Shown here: positions 1 through 9,046 of the stretch, piece after piece
Position numbering within the stretch: the stretch's first letter is position 1
Layout of the letters: each line of letters begins with the position of its first letter
Made by a program: the position numbers and the translations under genes
Notes under the pieces: model-generated
Told to the model about the DNA's origin: nothing
The model's input: only the letters and a program-made list of their open reading frames with translations
Database searches by the model: none
From: Sphingomonas sp. NFR15
GTDB lineage: Bacteria; Pseudomonadota; Alphaproteobacteria; Sphingomonadales; Sphingomonadaceae
Assembly: GCF_900103265.1 (NCBI RefSeq)
Contig: NZ_FMWX01000001.1
Location: 62,001-126,000 of the forward strand
Direction of reading: 5' to 3'
DNA: 64,000 bases

Positions 1-2
1 TG

Positions 3-1277
3 ATGACGCCGGTCTGCGCGCATCCCCAGAGCGCGCCTCGCGACTGGATCGATCCGGCCACCGGGCACCGCGTCGTCCGCCTCTCCGATGAACCTGGCAG
101 TTCCAGCCTCTACTTCAACTTCAACGGCTACACGCCGCAGGGCGACCAACTGGTGATCTCCACGCCCAAGGGCATCGCCAAGGTCGATCTTAAGACACAC
201 AAGCTGACGACGATCGTTCCGATCGCGGGCCCCTTCCGTCTGCTGTTCGTCGGACATCGTACCCGCACCGCTTTCTACCAGACGCAAGCTGCCGACGGTT
301 CCGGCGCGAAGACGATCTTCGCCGCAGATGTGGATAGCGGCAAAACGCGCAAGATCGCGGCGCTCGCGCGCGGCGACATCCAGACCATCAACTCGGACGA
401 GACCTTGCTCGCCGGCGTCGATACCGATCCCGCCGCCGCCGGCGGCGCGCTCGCGGTGTTTCAGAAGCGCGATTCCCGCTTCGACCAATCCGACTACAAA
501 GCCACCGGCGCGGATGGCAAACCCCTCCCCTATGCCGAGGCGAAGGAGGTGCGGATGAACGAGCGCCTCGAGGCCAAGATCCCAATGGAGATGTTCACCA
601 TCGACACCCGCACCGGCGAGAAGCGCGTCATCCACCGCGCGACCGACTGGCTCAACCACCTGCAATTCTCTCCCACCGACCCCAATCTCCTGATGTTCTG
701 CCACGAAGGGCCCTGGCACAAGGTCGATCGGCTCTGGCTGATGCGGCTCGACCACCCCGAGACGCCGCCGCTCAATCTCCACCAGCGCACGATGAACATG
801 GAAATCGCCGGGCACGAATGGTTCGCCCAAGACGGCAAGACCATCTGGTACGATCTGCAAACGCCGCGCGTGGAGGATTTCTGGGTCGCCGGCTACAACA
901 TCGCGACCGGCGCGCGGACGCGCTACCACCTTCAGCGCAACGAATGGTCCGTACACTTCCATAGTGCGCCCGATGGCAGCGTGTTCTCAGGCGACGGCGG
1001 CGATCCCGAAATGGTCGCGCACGCGCCCGACGGCAAATACCTGTATCTGTTCACGCCCCACGGCATCCCCGACGTGGCCGGCATCCACGCGGCGGGAGCG
1101 GCATCGCTCATCAAGCCCGGCTATTTCACCGCCGAGAAGCTCGTGAACATGGCCAAGCAGGATTACCGGCTCGAACCCAACGGCAATTTCACGCCCGACG
1201 GCAAATGGATCGTGTTCCGATCCAACATGCACGGCGGCACGCAAGTCTATGCCGTGGAGATCGCCAAGGCGCGCTGA
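3..1277 (+). CDS. ogl: Oligogalacturonate lyase-like protein (PL22), 5' end possibly cut by window edge
   Basis: The protein resembles oligogalacturonide lyases, seven-bladed beta-propeller enzymes that split short pectin oligomers by beta-elimination. Seen: repeated blade-like segments and His-rich propeller motifs (LNHLQFSPTDP, FCHEGPWH, IAGHEWFAQDG, WSVHFHSAPDG), which match the family's Mn/His catalytic centre. The visible product is 424 aa, slightly longer than the roughly 390 aa usual for the family. The first visible Met lies 2 bases inside the window, so a longer start with a signal peptide upstream cannot be excluded. It is followed after 53 bp by a TonB-dependent receptor on the same strand, which suggests a shared pectin-fragment utilisation locus. 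Family assignment is fairly secure; substrate is inferred. Confidence 0.75.
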   Translation: MTPVCAHPQSAPRDWIDPATGHRVVRLSDEPGSSSLYFNFNGYTPQGDQLVISTPKGIAKVDLKTHKLTTIVPIAGPFRLLFVGHRTRTAFYQTQAADGSGAKTIFAADVDSGKTRKIAALARGDIQTINSDETLLAGVDTDPAAAGGALAVFQKRDSRFDQSDYKATGADGKPLPYAEAKEVRMNERLEAKIPMEMFTIDTRTGEKRVIHRATDWLNHLQFSPTDPNLLMFCHEGPWHKVDRLWLMRLDHPETPPLNLHQRTMNMEIAGHEWFAQDGKTIWYDLQTPRVEDFWVAGYNIATGARTRYHLQRNEWSVHFHSAPDGSVFSGDGGDPEMVAHAPDGKYLYLFTPHGIPDVAGIHAAGAASLIKPGYFTAEKLVNMAKQDYRLEPNGNFTPDGKWIVFRSNMHGGTQVYAVEIAKAR

Positions 1278-1330
1278 AGCGCCGCCGCCCGACGACTATC
1301 GACGAACATCAAAAATCTAGGGAGTGGAGC

Positions 1331-4282
1331 ATGACCAACTTTTCCGCCGCGCGACAGCGGCTGCGCACGCGCACGTCGAGCCTCGCACTCGCCGCCTTGC
1401 TGACGATACCCACGGCGGCAGTCGCGCAGCAGCCGCCCGCCACGCAGGCCATCGCCCAGCCACAGGATACCGCCGCAGACACCGAGACACAGGATATCGT
1501 CGTCACGGGCTTCCGTCAGAGTCTCCAGTCGGCCCTCAATGTGAAGAAGCAGGCGACCGGCGTGGTCGACGGGATCAACGCGGCCGACATCGCCTCCTTC
1601 CCCGATGCGAACCTCGCCGACTCGTTGCAACGCATTCCTGGCATATCGATCGAACGCGACGGCGGCGAAGGGCGCCAGATCACGGTGCGCGGTCTCTCCG
1701 GCGATTTCAGCCGAACGCGCCTGAACGGGCTGGAATCGACGATCGCGACGACCGGCTCGACCCTCGGCGCGGGCATCAACAAGGGGCGCAGCTTCGATTA
1801 CAGCGTGCTCGCGTCCGAGCTGTTCAATTCGATCGTCGTGCGCAAGACGCAGTCGGCGGAGATCGACGAGGGCTCGCTCGGTGCGACCGTTGATCTCCAG
1901 ACCGCGCGGCCGCTCGATTTGCCCGGTTTCCAGGCGGCGCTTTCGGCGCAGACCGCTTATTACGACATCAACAAGAGCTTCGCGCCGCGCCTTGCCGGGT
2001 CGGTCAGCAAGACCTTCGCCGACGGTCGCATCGGCATCATGCTCTCGGGTGCGTACAGCAAGCGCAACGTGCAGGAAGACGCATATTCGAACACCGTCCT
2101 CGCCGACTTCGGTGACGTGAACGGCGGCTTCTGCCCGGTCGTCCCGAACACCCCCGTCATGCCGGTCGATCCGCTGGTCGGTAGCAAGCCCGTGATCAAT
2201 CCCTGCATTCCCGCGCCCGGCGCGTTCCCCGGTTCGACCCCGTCGGCATATGACACGGTCAACCGCCCCAACGTGTTTGTGCCCAAATTGCCCGGCTACG
2301 GTCGTTTCGTGAACAAGGAGGAGCGGATGGGCTTCGCCGGCACGGTGCAGGCCAAGCCGACCGATACCACGCTCATCACCATCGACGGCGTGTTCGCGCG
2401 CTACAAGCAACGTCAGAACGATCTCGCCACGAACCCGATCAGCCTGAACCGCGCCAATGGAACCGCGACCGCCGGCCTCACCGCCGCGCAACTGACCGGC
2501 CGCCCGAATATGAAGATCCGCGAGGCGCAGGTCGATGCGAATGGTCAACTCGTCTATGGCGTATTCGACGACGTCGACTTCAGCGTCACCAACAGCGAAA
2601 ACCGGTCGACCACGACATTCTATCAGGCCGGCATCAACATCGACCAGAAGATCGGCGAGGCGGTCGATTTACATCTGCAATATGGGCAGAGCGAATCGAT
2701 TTTCGACAATCCCTATTCTCGCCTCGTCACATTCAGCCGCTTCGATAGCGACGGTTTCGTCTACGACGCGCGGACCAGCCCGACCCGACCGCTCCTCAAC
2801 TACGGATTCGACGCGACCAATCCGAACAACTGGCAGTTCCTCAACGGCTATGACAACATCCGCGAATTCACCAACAAGGTGACCAACCGGCTGCACACCG
2901 CGAAGGGTGATCTCAAGTGGCAGGTCAACGATCAGTTCACGGTGAAGTTCGGCGGCGCCTACAAGCGCTTCAACTTCATATCGGCGCGGCAACAGCGGAT
3001 CGCGGGGACGACGACGATCCCGACGCTGGCCTCGGCGGGGCTGACGATCGGCGATGTCAGCACGGCACCGGTCAGCATCAACACGATCGGCCTTCCGAAC
3101 GGCGCGACGTCGAACTTCATCGTGCCCAACATCGGCAAGATCATGGATGCGTTCGGCGTCGATTGCTACTGCGTCAACCAATATGGTGATTTTCGCCTGG
3201 GAAGCCTCGGCACCGGCGCCCAGGGCGACAACCGCTCGGTACAGGAAGAGGATGTCAGCCCCTACCTCCAGTTCGATTTCAACATGGATATCGGCAGCGT
3301 CGCGCTACGCGGCGACGCCGGCATACGCTACGCGCACACGCATCAATATTCGGAAGGCTTCGTCGGCATCGGCACGCCGGTCAACTTCACGCGCAACTAT
3401 GAAGATTGGCTCCCCGCGATCAACCTGGCGCTCGACCTCACCCCCAGGCTGACCGCTCGTTTCGCGGCGGCGAAGGTGATGTCGCGCCCCTCCCTGAGCT
3501 TCCTGACACCGGGCGGATCGATCTCCACCGTCAACCCGCCCTTCTTGGCGACGGTCGGCAATCCGCAACTCGATCCCTATCGCGCAACCAATCTCGATGC
3601 GTCGGTGGAATGGTATTTCCAGCCGGGGGCGCTGCTTTCGGTGGCCTATTTCCACAAGGACGTATCGAGCTTCGTCCAGCAGATCAGTTCGATCTCGACC
3701 TACGCGGCGGCCGGCCTACCGCTCGAACTGCTCACCCCTTCGCAAGACCCGAACACCACGACTACCATCACCTCTTATGCCAATTCGGCGGGCGGCAAGA
3801 TCGACGGCGTCGAGGTGCAATATCAGCAACCCTTCACCTTCCTGCCGGGCTTCCTGAAGCATTTCGGCACGATCCTGAACTATACGCACATCAAGTCGAA
3901 CATCAGCTACATCCTGACCACCAACGCCGCCGGGCCGACGTTCATCCGGCCGCTCACCAACGTCTCGCCGAACTCGGCGAACGCGACGCTCTACTATGAG
4001 GATGCGAAGTTCTCGATCCGCGGTTCGCTCGCCTATCGTGACGAATATCTGCGCATGGTGCCGTTGCGCGCGGGATATGCGGACACGACGGGCTCGTATT
4101 CGAGCACCAACCTCGACATGTCCGCCTCATACAAGCTGACACCGCACGTCACGCTGACGGTCGATGCGATCAACCTCACCAACCAGCCGAGCAGCTATTG
4201 GGACGGCGAGGATCGCCGCGACCAGCAAATCTACAGCTCGACCGGGCGCCAGTTCTTCTTCGGCGCGCGTTATAAGTTCTGA
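1331..4282 (+). CDS. TonB-dependent receptor (TIGR01782 type), probable oligosaccharide uptake
   Basis: Outer-membrane receptor of 983 aa. The start at 1331 is chosen because it is preceded by AGGGAGTGGAG and opens a clear signal peptide ending TAAVAQ (about residue 32); a longer frame from 1205 would bury it. The plug begins with VVTGFRQSLQSAL and contains DANLADSLQRIPGISIERD, the signature of the Xanthomonas/Caulobacter TonB receptor family, and the barrel ends in a terminal aromatic motif (FFFGARYKF). Members of this family import plant oligosaccharides with energy from TonB-ExbBD. Its position just behind an oligogalacturonate-lyase-like gene makes pectin oligomers the best guess for the ligand. 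The gene runs convergently toward the efflux operon with only 28 bp between stops. Confidence 0.9.
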   Translation: MTNFSAARQRLRTRTSSLALAALLTIPTAAVAQQPPATQAIAQPQDTAADTETQDIVVTGFRQSLQSALNVKKQATGVVDGINAADIASFPDANLADSLQRIPGISIERDGGEGRQITVRGLSGDFSRTRLNGLESTIATTGSTLGAGINKGRSFDYSVLASELFNSIVVRKTQSAEIDEGSLGATVDLQTARPLDLPGFQAALSAQTAYYDINKSFAPRLAGSVSKTFADGRIGIMLSGAYSKRNVQEDAYSNTVLADFGDVNGGFCPVVPNTPVMPVDPLVGSKPVINPCIPAPGAFPGSTPSAYDTVNRPNVFVPKLPGYGRFVNKEERMGFAGTVQAKPTDTTLITIDGVFARYKQRQNDLATNPISLNRANGTATAGLTAAQLTGRPNMKIREAQVDANGQLVYGVFDDVDFSVTNSENRSTTTFYQAGINIDQKIGEAVDLHLQYGQSESIFDNPYSRLVTFSRFDSDGFVYDARTSPTRPLLNYGFDATNPNNWQFLNGYDNIREFTNKVTNRLHTAKGDLKWQVNDQFTVKFGGAYKRFNFISARQQRIAGTTTIPTLASAGLTIGDVSTAPVSINTIGLPNGATSNFIVPNIGKIMDAFGVDCYCVNQYGDFRLGSLGTGAQGDNRSVQEEDVSPYLQFDFNMDIGSVALRGDAGIRYAHTHQYSEGFVGIGTPVNFTRNYEDWLPAINLALDLTPRLTARFAAAKVMSRPSLSFLTPGGSISTVNPPFLATVGNPQLDPYRATNLDASVEWYFQPGALLSVAYFHKDVSSFVQQISSISTYAAAGLPLELLTPSQDPNTTTTITSYANSAGGKIDGVEVQYQQPFTFLPGFLKHFGTILNYTHIKSNISYILTTNAAGPTFIRPLTNVSPNSANATLYYEDAKFSIRGSLAYRDEYLRMVPLRAGYADTTGSYSSTNLDMSASYKLTPHVTLTVDAINLTNQPSSYWDGEDRRDQQIYSSTGRQFFFGARYKF

Positions 4283-4310
4283 TCGACTGGTGAGACCTGC
4301 CGACGCCTGC

Positions 4311-5753
4311 TCAGCGCACGGTCGGCATGCCTGCCTGCCAACCACCACCAAGCGCCTGGATGAGCGCGACGGCGGTGGTCTGGCGGTCCGACTGGATCTG
4401 GATCAGCGCGCGGCGCGCCGCCAAAGCGGTCGCCTGCGCGCTGACGACGTCGGTATAGACGACGATGCCGGACTGGTATTGGAAGCGCACCGATGCCTCG
4501 CTGCGATCCGCCGCGACCGATGCTTCGCGCAGCAGCGCCTCCTGCCGCGCGAGGATGGCGGTGGCGGCGAGATTGTCCTGCACGTCCTGGAACGCGGCAA
4601 GCGTCACTTGCCGGTAATTGGCGACCGCCGCGTCATAAGCCGCACGATCGGCAGCGACGCGCGCGCGCCGTGCGCCCGCATCGAAGATCGTCTGCGCGAG
4701 CGACGCGCCGACCGACCATAGCGATGCCGCCGAACTGAACAGCCCGGATAGCGTATCGTTGTTGAAGCCCCCACTGCCGGTCAGATTGAGCGTGGGAAAG
4801 AAAGCCGCACGATCCACGCCGATCTGTGCGTTCGCCGCCGCGACCTGCCGCTCCGCCGCCGCGATATCCGGTCGGCGTTCGAGCAGCGTCGATGGCACCG
4901 CCACCGGCACCTCGGGTGTCGTGGGTGCCCAGCCCGGCACCGGGGGAAGCGAGAAGGCCGCGGCGTTCTCGCCGACTAGCACCGCGATCGCGTCCTCGAA
5001 CTGCGCCCGCGTACGTTTCTGCCCTTCGAAGTCGGATCGCGCCGACGCGAGCTGCGATTGGCCCTGGAAGACATCGCTATGCGGCGCGATTCCGGCATTG
5101 TAGCGGTTGGTCGCGATCTGGAGCGAGCGCTCATACGCCTCGACAGTCGCGCTCAAACTGATGATCTGCGCATCGGTGGCACGAAGGCCGAGGTAATTGG
5201 TGGCGAGTTCGCCGTCGATCGCGAGCTGCGCGGAGGCGAGGTCGGCGCGGCGCGCCTGCTCGGTGGCCCGCGCGTTGGCCACGGTATTGGCGATCTGGCC
5301 GAACAGATCGGGTTGCCAGCTTCCGTCGAGCCCGACGCGGTAGCTGGTCTGCGCGCTACCGCCACCCGAGGACGCGACGCCGTTGGTGACGATCGTGCGC
5401 GATCCGCCGCTTTCCGAATGCGTGACCGATCCGCTCGCGGAGACCGTTGGAAACAGGCTCGCACGCGCCTCGCGCGTGATCGCCCGCGCCTGCCGATAGG
5501 TCGCGGCGGCCTGCGCGATCGTCTGGTTATGTGCATGCGCGCGCACGATCAGGTCGTCGAGGGTTCGGTCGCCGAAGCCGCTCCACCAATCGGTGCGCGG
5601 CGCCTGATCGGACGGATTGGCCGGTTGCCAGCCATCGACCGGCTTCCACGCGGGCGCGGCGGCGACCTCCGGCCGCGTGTAATGCGGCGCGAGCGAGCAG
5701 CCCGCCAGCGCGAGCAGCGGGAGGAGCGACGCGGAAAGGATCGGCTTTGTCAT
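4311..5753 (-). CDS. RND efflux outer-membrane factor lipoprotein (NodT/OprM family)
   Basis: 480-aa outer-membrane factor that forms the exit channel of the MdtABC-type pump. The N-terminus is a lipoprotein signal with lipobox LALAGC (Cys about residue 19), followed by the typical LAPHYTRPEV. Two TolC-type repeats follow with long coiled-coil helices (for example ATYRQARAITREARASLFP and SLQIATNRYNAGIAPHSDV), and RRPDIAAAERQVAAANAQIG is the NodT-family signature. It is the last gene of the operon and its ATG overlaps the mdtC stop codon by 4 bp (ATGA), indicating translational coupling. Function of the complex as a multidrug exporter is from family knowledge; substrates cannot be read from sequence. 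Confidence 0.93.
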   Translation of the reverse strand: MTKPILSASLLPLLALAGCSLAPHYTRPEVAAAPAWKPVDGWQPANPSDQAPRTDWWSGFGDRTLDDLIVRAHAHNQTIAQAAATYRQARAITREARASLFPTVSASGSVTHSESGGSRTIVTNGVASSGGGSAQTSYRVGLDGSWQPDLFGQIANTVANARATEQARRADLASAQLAIDGELATNYLGLRATDAQIISLSATVEAYERSLQIATNRYNAGIAPHSDVFQGQSQLASARSDFEGQKRTRAQFEDAIAVLVGENAAAFSLPPVPGWAPTTPEVPVAVPSTLLERRPDIAAAERQVAAANAQIGVDRAAFFPTLNLTGSGGFNNDTLSGLFSSAASLWSVGASLAQTIFDAGARRARVAADRAAYDAAVANYRQVTLAAFQDVQDNLAATAILARQEALLREASVAADRSEASVRFQYQSGIVVYTDVVSAQATALAARRALIQIQSDRQTTAVALIQALGGGWQAGMPTVR

Positions 5754-8700
5754 GCGGGAAGCTCGCTGAGGGTCGATCGCCGCGCGTGGGCACGGCGCGA
5801 CGTGAGACGGTCGAGATAGATATAGACGACCGGGGTGGTGAAGAGCGTCAGCAACTGGCTGCCGATCAGCCCGCCGATGATCGCGACGCCGAGCGGCTGA
5901 CGCAGTTCCGCCCCTTCGCCGAACCCGATCGCGAGCGGCAGCGCGCCAAGCGCGGCGGCAATGGTGGTCATCAGGATCGGGCGGAACCGCAGCAGGCTCG
6001 CCTCGCGCGCGGCGGCCTCGGCGCTGATCCCGCGCGTGCGCTGCGCGTGGATCGCAAAATCGATGATGAGGATCGCGTTCTTCTTGACGATCCCGAGTAG
6101 CAGGAAAACCCCGATCAGCGCGATGATCGAGAAGTCCATCCCGAACAGCATCAGCGCCAGCACCGCGCCGACCCCCGCCGCCGGCAGGGTGGAAAGCACC
6201 GTGAGCGGGTGGACGAGGCTTTCGTAGAGGATGCCGAGCACGATGTAGATCGTTACCAGTGCGGCAAGGATCAGCAACGGCTGTTCGCCTTGCGACTGTT
6301 GCGAGGTCGCTGCCTGCCCGGCGAAGCGGCCATGCACGGTGGTCGGCATGCCGATCTGCGCCTCGGTATCGGCGATCGCCGCCTGCGCCGTTGAGAGCGC
6401 GACGCCGGGCGCGGTATCGAACGAGATCGTCGTCGAAACCTCGGTGCCGTCATGGTTGACGCTGGCGGCGGTGGCGGCCTGGCCGAACGACGCGATCGCA
6501 TCGAGCGGAACCATCGTGCGCGGCGTGTTGCTGAGCGCGGCGCCGGTCGAGGGGCTGCGCAGCGCCGGGTTGGTCGGCACCGCCGCCGTGGCGGCCGAGG
6601 CCGTCTTGCCGGTCGCGCTGGTGGTGGCGGCGGCGCCGGTGAGCGTCGTCGCCGAGGTCGCCGTCGTCGTGACCGAGTTGGTCGCGGTCGCGTTTGGACC
6701 CGTGGCGATCACCGCATCGGCCTTGGCGGGCACGCGGACGTCGGGCAGCGCGTGCGGGCCGGTGGTCGCCGTCTCGGGCCAGCCGAGAATCACGCTATAC
6801 TGGTTCACGTCCTGGTAGATGTTGGCGACGCTGCGCTGGCCGAACGAATCGTACAGCGCGTTATCCACATCGAGCGAGGTGATGCCGAGCCGCGAAGCGC
6901 TGTCGTGATCGATCGTCACGAAGCTCGATACGCCGTTTTCGGCGAAGTCGCTATCGACGTTCTTCAACTCGCGTCGCGCCTGGAGCGCGGTGGCAAGCTT
7001 CTGCGACCACAGCTTCAGCGCGGCGCTGCTGTCGGCGACGAGCGTATATTGATAGGTCGAGTTCGACTGGCGCGCGCCGACCCGAAGGTCCTGCACCGGC
7101 ATCAGGAACAGCCGGATACCCGCCACCGGCTGGAGCTTGCGCTGGAGCCGCATGATGACGTCGCTCGCCTGCACCCCGTGGCGCTTGCGCGCGGGTTCCA
7201 GCGACACCATCATGAACGCGCTGCCGGCGCGGCTGCCGCCGGTGAAGCCGACTACGCTCGCCACAGCCGGATCGGCGTTGATGATGCCGACGACCTGCTT
7301 GAGCTTGCGCTGCATGTCCTGGAACGACACGCTCTGGTCGGCGCGCACACCAGCCATCAGCAGCGGCGATTGCTGTTGCGGGAAGAAGCCCTTGGGCACC
7401 ACCACGTAAAGCCACGCGGTCAGCACCACCACGGCGATCAGCAGGAACAGCACGAGCGGCTTCATCGCCAACGCCCAGTCGAGCGCGCGTTCATAGCCGC
7501 GCTCGATCCGCTGGTAGCCGCGTTCGAGCGCGCGCGACACGCGACCGGGTTCGCGATCGTGCTGCGGCGCCTTGAGGAACCACGCGCACAGCATCGGCGT
7601 GGTGGTGAGCGACAGCACGAGGCTGATGAGCACCGCCGCCGACAGCGTCACCGCGAATTCGCGGAACAGCCGCCCGACGATGCCGCCCATGAACAGCAGC
7701 GGGATGAACACCGCGACCAGGCTCACGCTGATCGAAAGAACGGTGAAGCCGACCTCGGACGCGCCCTTGATCGCCGCCTGGAACCGCCCCATCCCCGCTT
7801 CGAGATGCCGCGTCGTGTTCTCCAGCACGACGATCGCATCATCGACAACGAAGCCGGTCGCGACCGTGATCGCCATCAGCGACAAATTGTTGAGACTGAA
7901 CCCGAGCAGGTACATCACCCCGAACGTGCCGAGCAGTGAGATGATCGTCGCGGTCGCCGGGATCATCGTCGCGCGCAGATCGCGCAGGAACGCGAACACC
8001 ACGACGATCACCAGGATCAGCGCGACCAGCACGGTGATCTCGATCTCGCGCAGCGACGCGCGGATCGAACTGGTCCGGTCCATCGCTACGTCGAGCTTGA
8101 TGTCGGGCGGCAATTGCTCACGCAAAGCCGGCAGTTCCGCGCGGATCTGGTTGACCATCCGGATCAGGTTCGCGCCCGGCTGCTGGGTGATGTTGACGAT
8201 GATCGCGCGCTTGCCGTTGAACAGCCCGAGCGTGCGCGTGTCCGCCACGCTGTCGGTCACGGTCGCGATGTCGCCCAGCCGCACCGCCGATGCGCCGCGC
8301 CACGCCACCACCAGCGGGCGGTAATCCGCCGCGCTCTTGCCCGCGGCGTTGGTGTAGATCTGCCACGATCGGCCGTTCGCGCCCTCGATCAGACCCTTGG
8401 GCCGGTTGGCGTTCGACGCCTCGATCGCGGCGCGGACATCCTCCATCGCGATGCCATAGGCGTTGATCTGGTACGGATTGACCGACACCCGCACCGCCGG
8501 CAGCGACCCGCCGCCGAGCTCGACGTCGCCGACGCCGGGGATCTGCGACATGCGCTGCTGGATGATGTTCGACACCGCATCGTAGATCTGCCCCGCCGTG
8601 CGCGTGTCCGAGGTGAGCGCGAGTGTCACCACCGGCTGGTTGGCCGGGTTCACCTTGCGGTAGGTCGGGTTCTGGCGAAGCGTGGCGGGCAGATCGACGC

Positions 8701-9046
8701 GGGCGGCGTTGATCGCCGCCTGCACCTCGCGCGCGGCCCCGTCGATGTTCTTCGACAGATCGAACTGCAGCGTGATCCGGGTCGAGCCGAGCGAACTCGA
8801 CGAGGTCATTTCGTTGACCCCGGCGATGGTCGAGAGCCGCCGTTCGAGCGGGGTCGCGATGCTCTGCGCCATCACCTCCGGGCTGGCCCCGGCAAGGCTC
8901 GCCGACACGCTGATGACCGGGAAATCGACCTGCGGCAGCGGCGCCACCGGCAGCGAGAAAAACGCCGCGATCCCCGCGAGCGCGAGCCCGATCGTCAGCA
9001 GGATCGTCGCGATCGGCCGCCGGATAAAAGGTGCCGACAGGTTCAT
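5750..9046 (-). CDS. mdtC: RND efflux inner-membrane permease MdtC-like, with a low-complexity insertion
   Basis: 1098-aa proton-driven RND permease. The N-terminus ([17 protein letters not shown]) and first periplasmic loop match MdtC; the TM4 pair of acidic residues is present in [14 protein letters not shown] and the C-terminal core has [14 protein letters not shown]. The start at 9046 overlaps the mdtB stop by 4 bp, and a longer frame to 9091 adds only unrelated residues. MdtC is normally about 1025 aa. The excess comes mainly from a Thr/Ala/Ser-rich stretch at about residues 775-838 (DNA about 6530-6720), in the second large periplasmic domain just before a [10 protein letters not shown] segment. 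Together with MdtB it should form a heteromultimeric transporter. The insertion is in frame and the flanking domain is intact, so the gene is likely functional. Confidence 0.93.
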   Translation of the reverse strand: MNLSAPFIRRPIATILLTIGLALAGIAAFFSLPVAPLPQVDFPVISVSASLAGASPEVMAQSIATPLERRLSTIAGVNEMTSSSSLGSTRITLQFDLSKNIDGAAREVQAAINAARVDLPATLRQNPTYRKVNPANQPVVTLALTSDTRTAGQIYDAVSNIIQQRMSQIPGVGDVELGGGSLPAVRVSVNPYQINAYGIAMEDVRAAIEASNANRPKGLIEGANGRSWQIYTNAAGKSAADYRPLVVAWRGASAVRLGDIATVTDSVADTRTLGLFNGKRAIIVNITQQPGANLIRMVNQIRAELPALREQLPPDIKLDVAMDRTSSIRASLREIEITVLVALILVIVVVFAFLRDLRATMIPATATIISLLGTFGVMYLLGFSLNNLSLMAITVATGFVVDDAIVVLENTTRHLEAGMGRFQAAIKGASEVGFTVLSISVSLVAVFIPLLFMGGIVGRLFREFAVTLSAAVLISLVLSLTTTPMLCAWFLKAPQHDREPGRVSRALERGYQRIERGYERALDWALAMKPLVLFLLIAVVVLTAWLYVVVPKGFFPQQQSPLLMAGVRADQSVSFQDMQRKLKQVVGIINADPAVASVVGFTGGSRAGSAFMMVSLEPARKRHGVQASDVIMRLQRKLQPVAGIRLFLMPVQDLRVGARQSNSTYQYTLVADSSAALKLWSQKLATALQARRELKNVDSDFAENGVSSFVTIDHDSASRLGITSLDVDNALYDSFGQRSVANIYQDVNQYSVILGWPETATTGPHALPDVRVPAKADAVIATGPNATATNSVTTTATSATTLTGAAATTSATGKTASAATAAVPTNPALRSPSTGAALSNTPRTMVPLDAIASFGQAATAASVNHDGTEVSTTISFDTAPGVALSTAQAAIADTEAQIGMPTTVHGRFAGQAATSQQSQGEQPLLILAALVTIYIVLGILYESLVHPLTVLSTLPAAGVGAVLALMLFGMDFSIIALIGVFLLLGIVKKNAILIIDFAIHAQRTRGISAEAAAREASLLRFRPILMTTIAAALGALPLAIGFGEGAELRQPLGVAIIGGLIGSQLLTLFTTPVVYIYLDRLTSRRAHARRSTLSELPA

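Noticed and set aside
1247..2548. 433-aa open frame on the minus strand across the TonB receptor
   Set aside because: Arg/Val/Gly-rich composition with no domain, directly opposite a well-supported gene. High-GC codon use creates such antisense frames.
6452..7939. 495-aa plus-strand frame opposite mdtC
   Set aside because: Composition is Arg/His/Gly-rich with no domain; mdtC is certain on the other strand.
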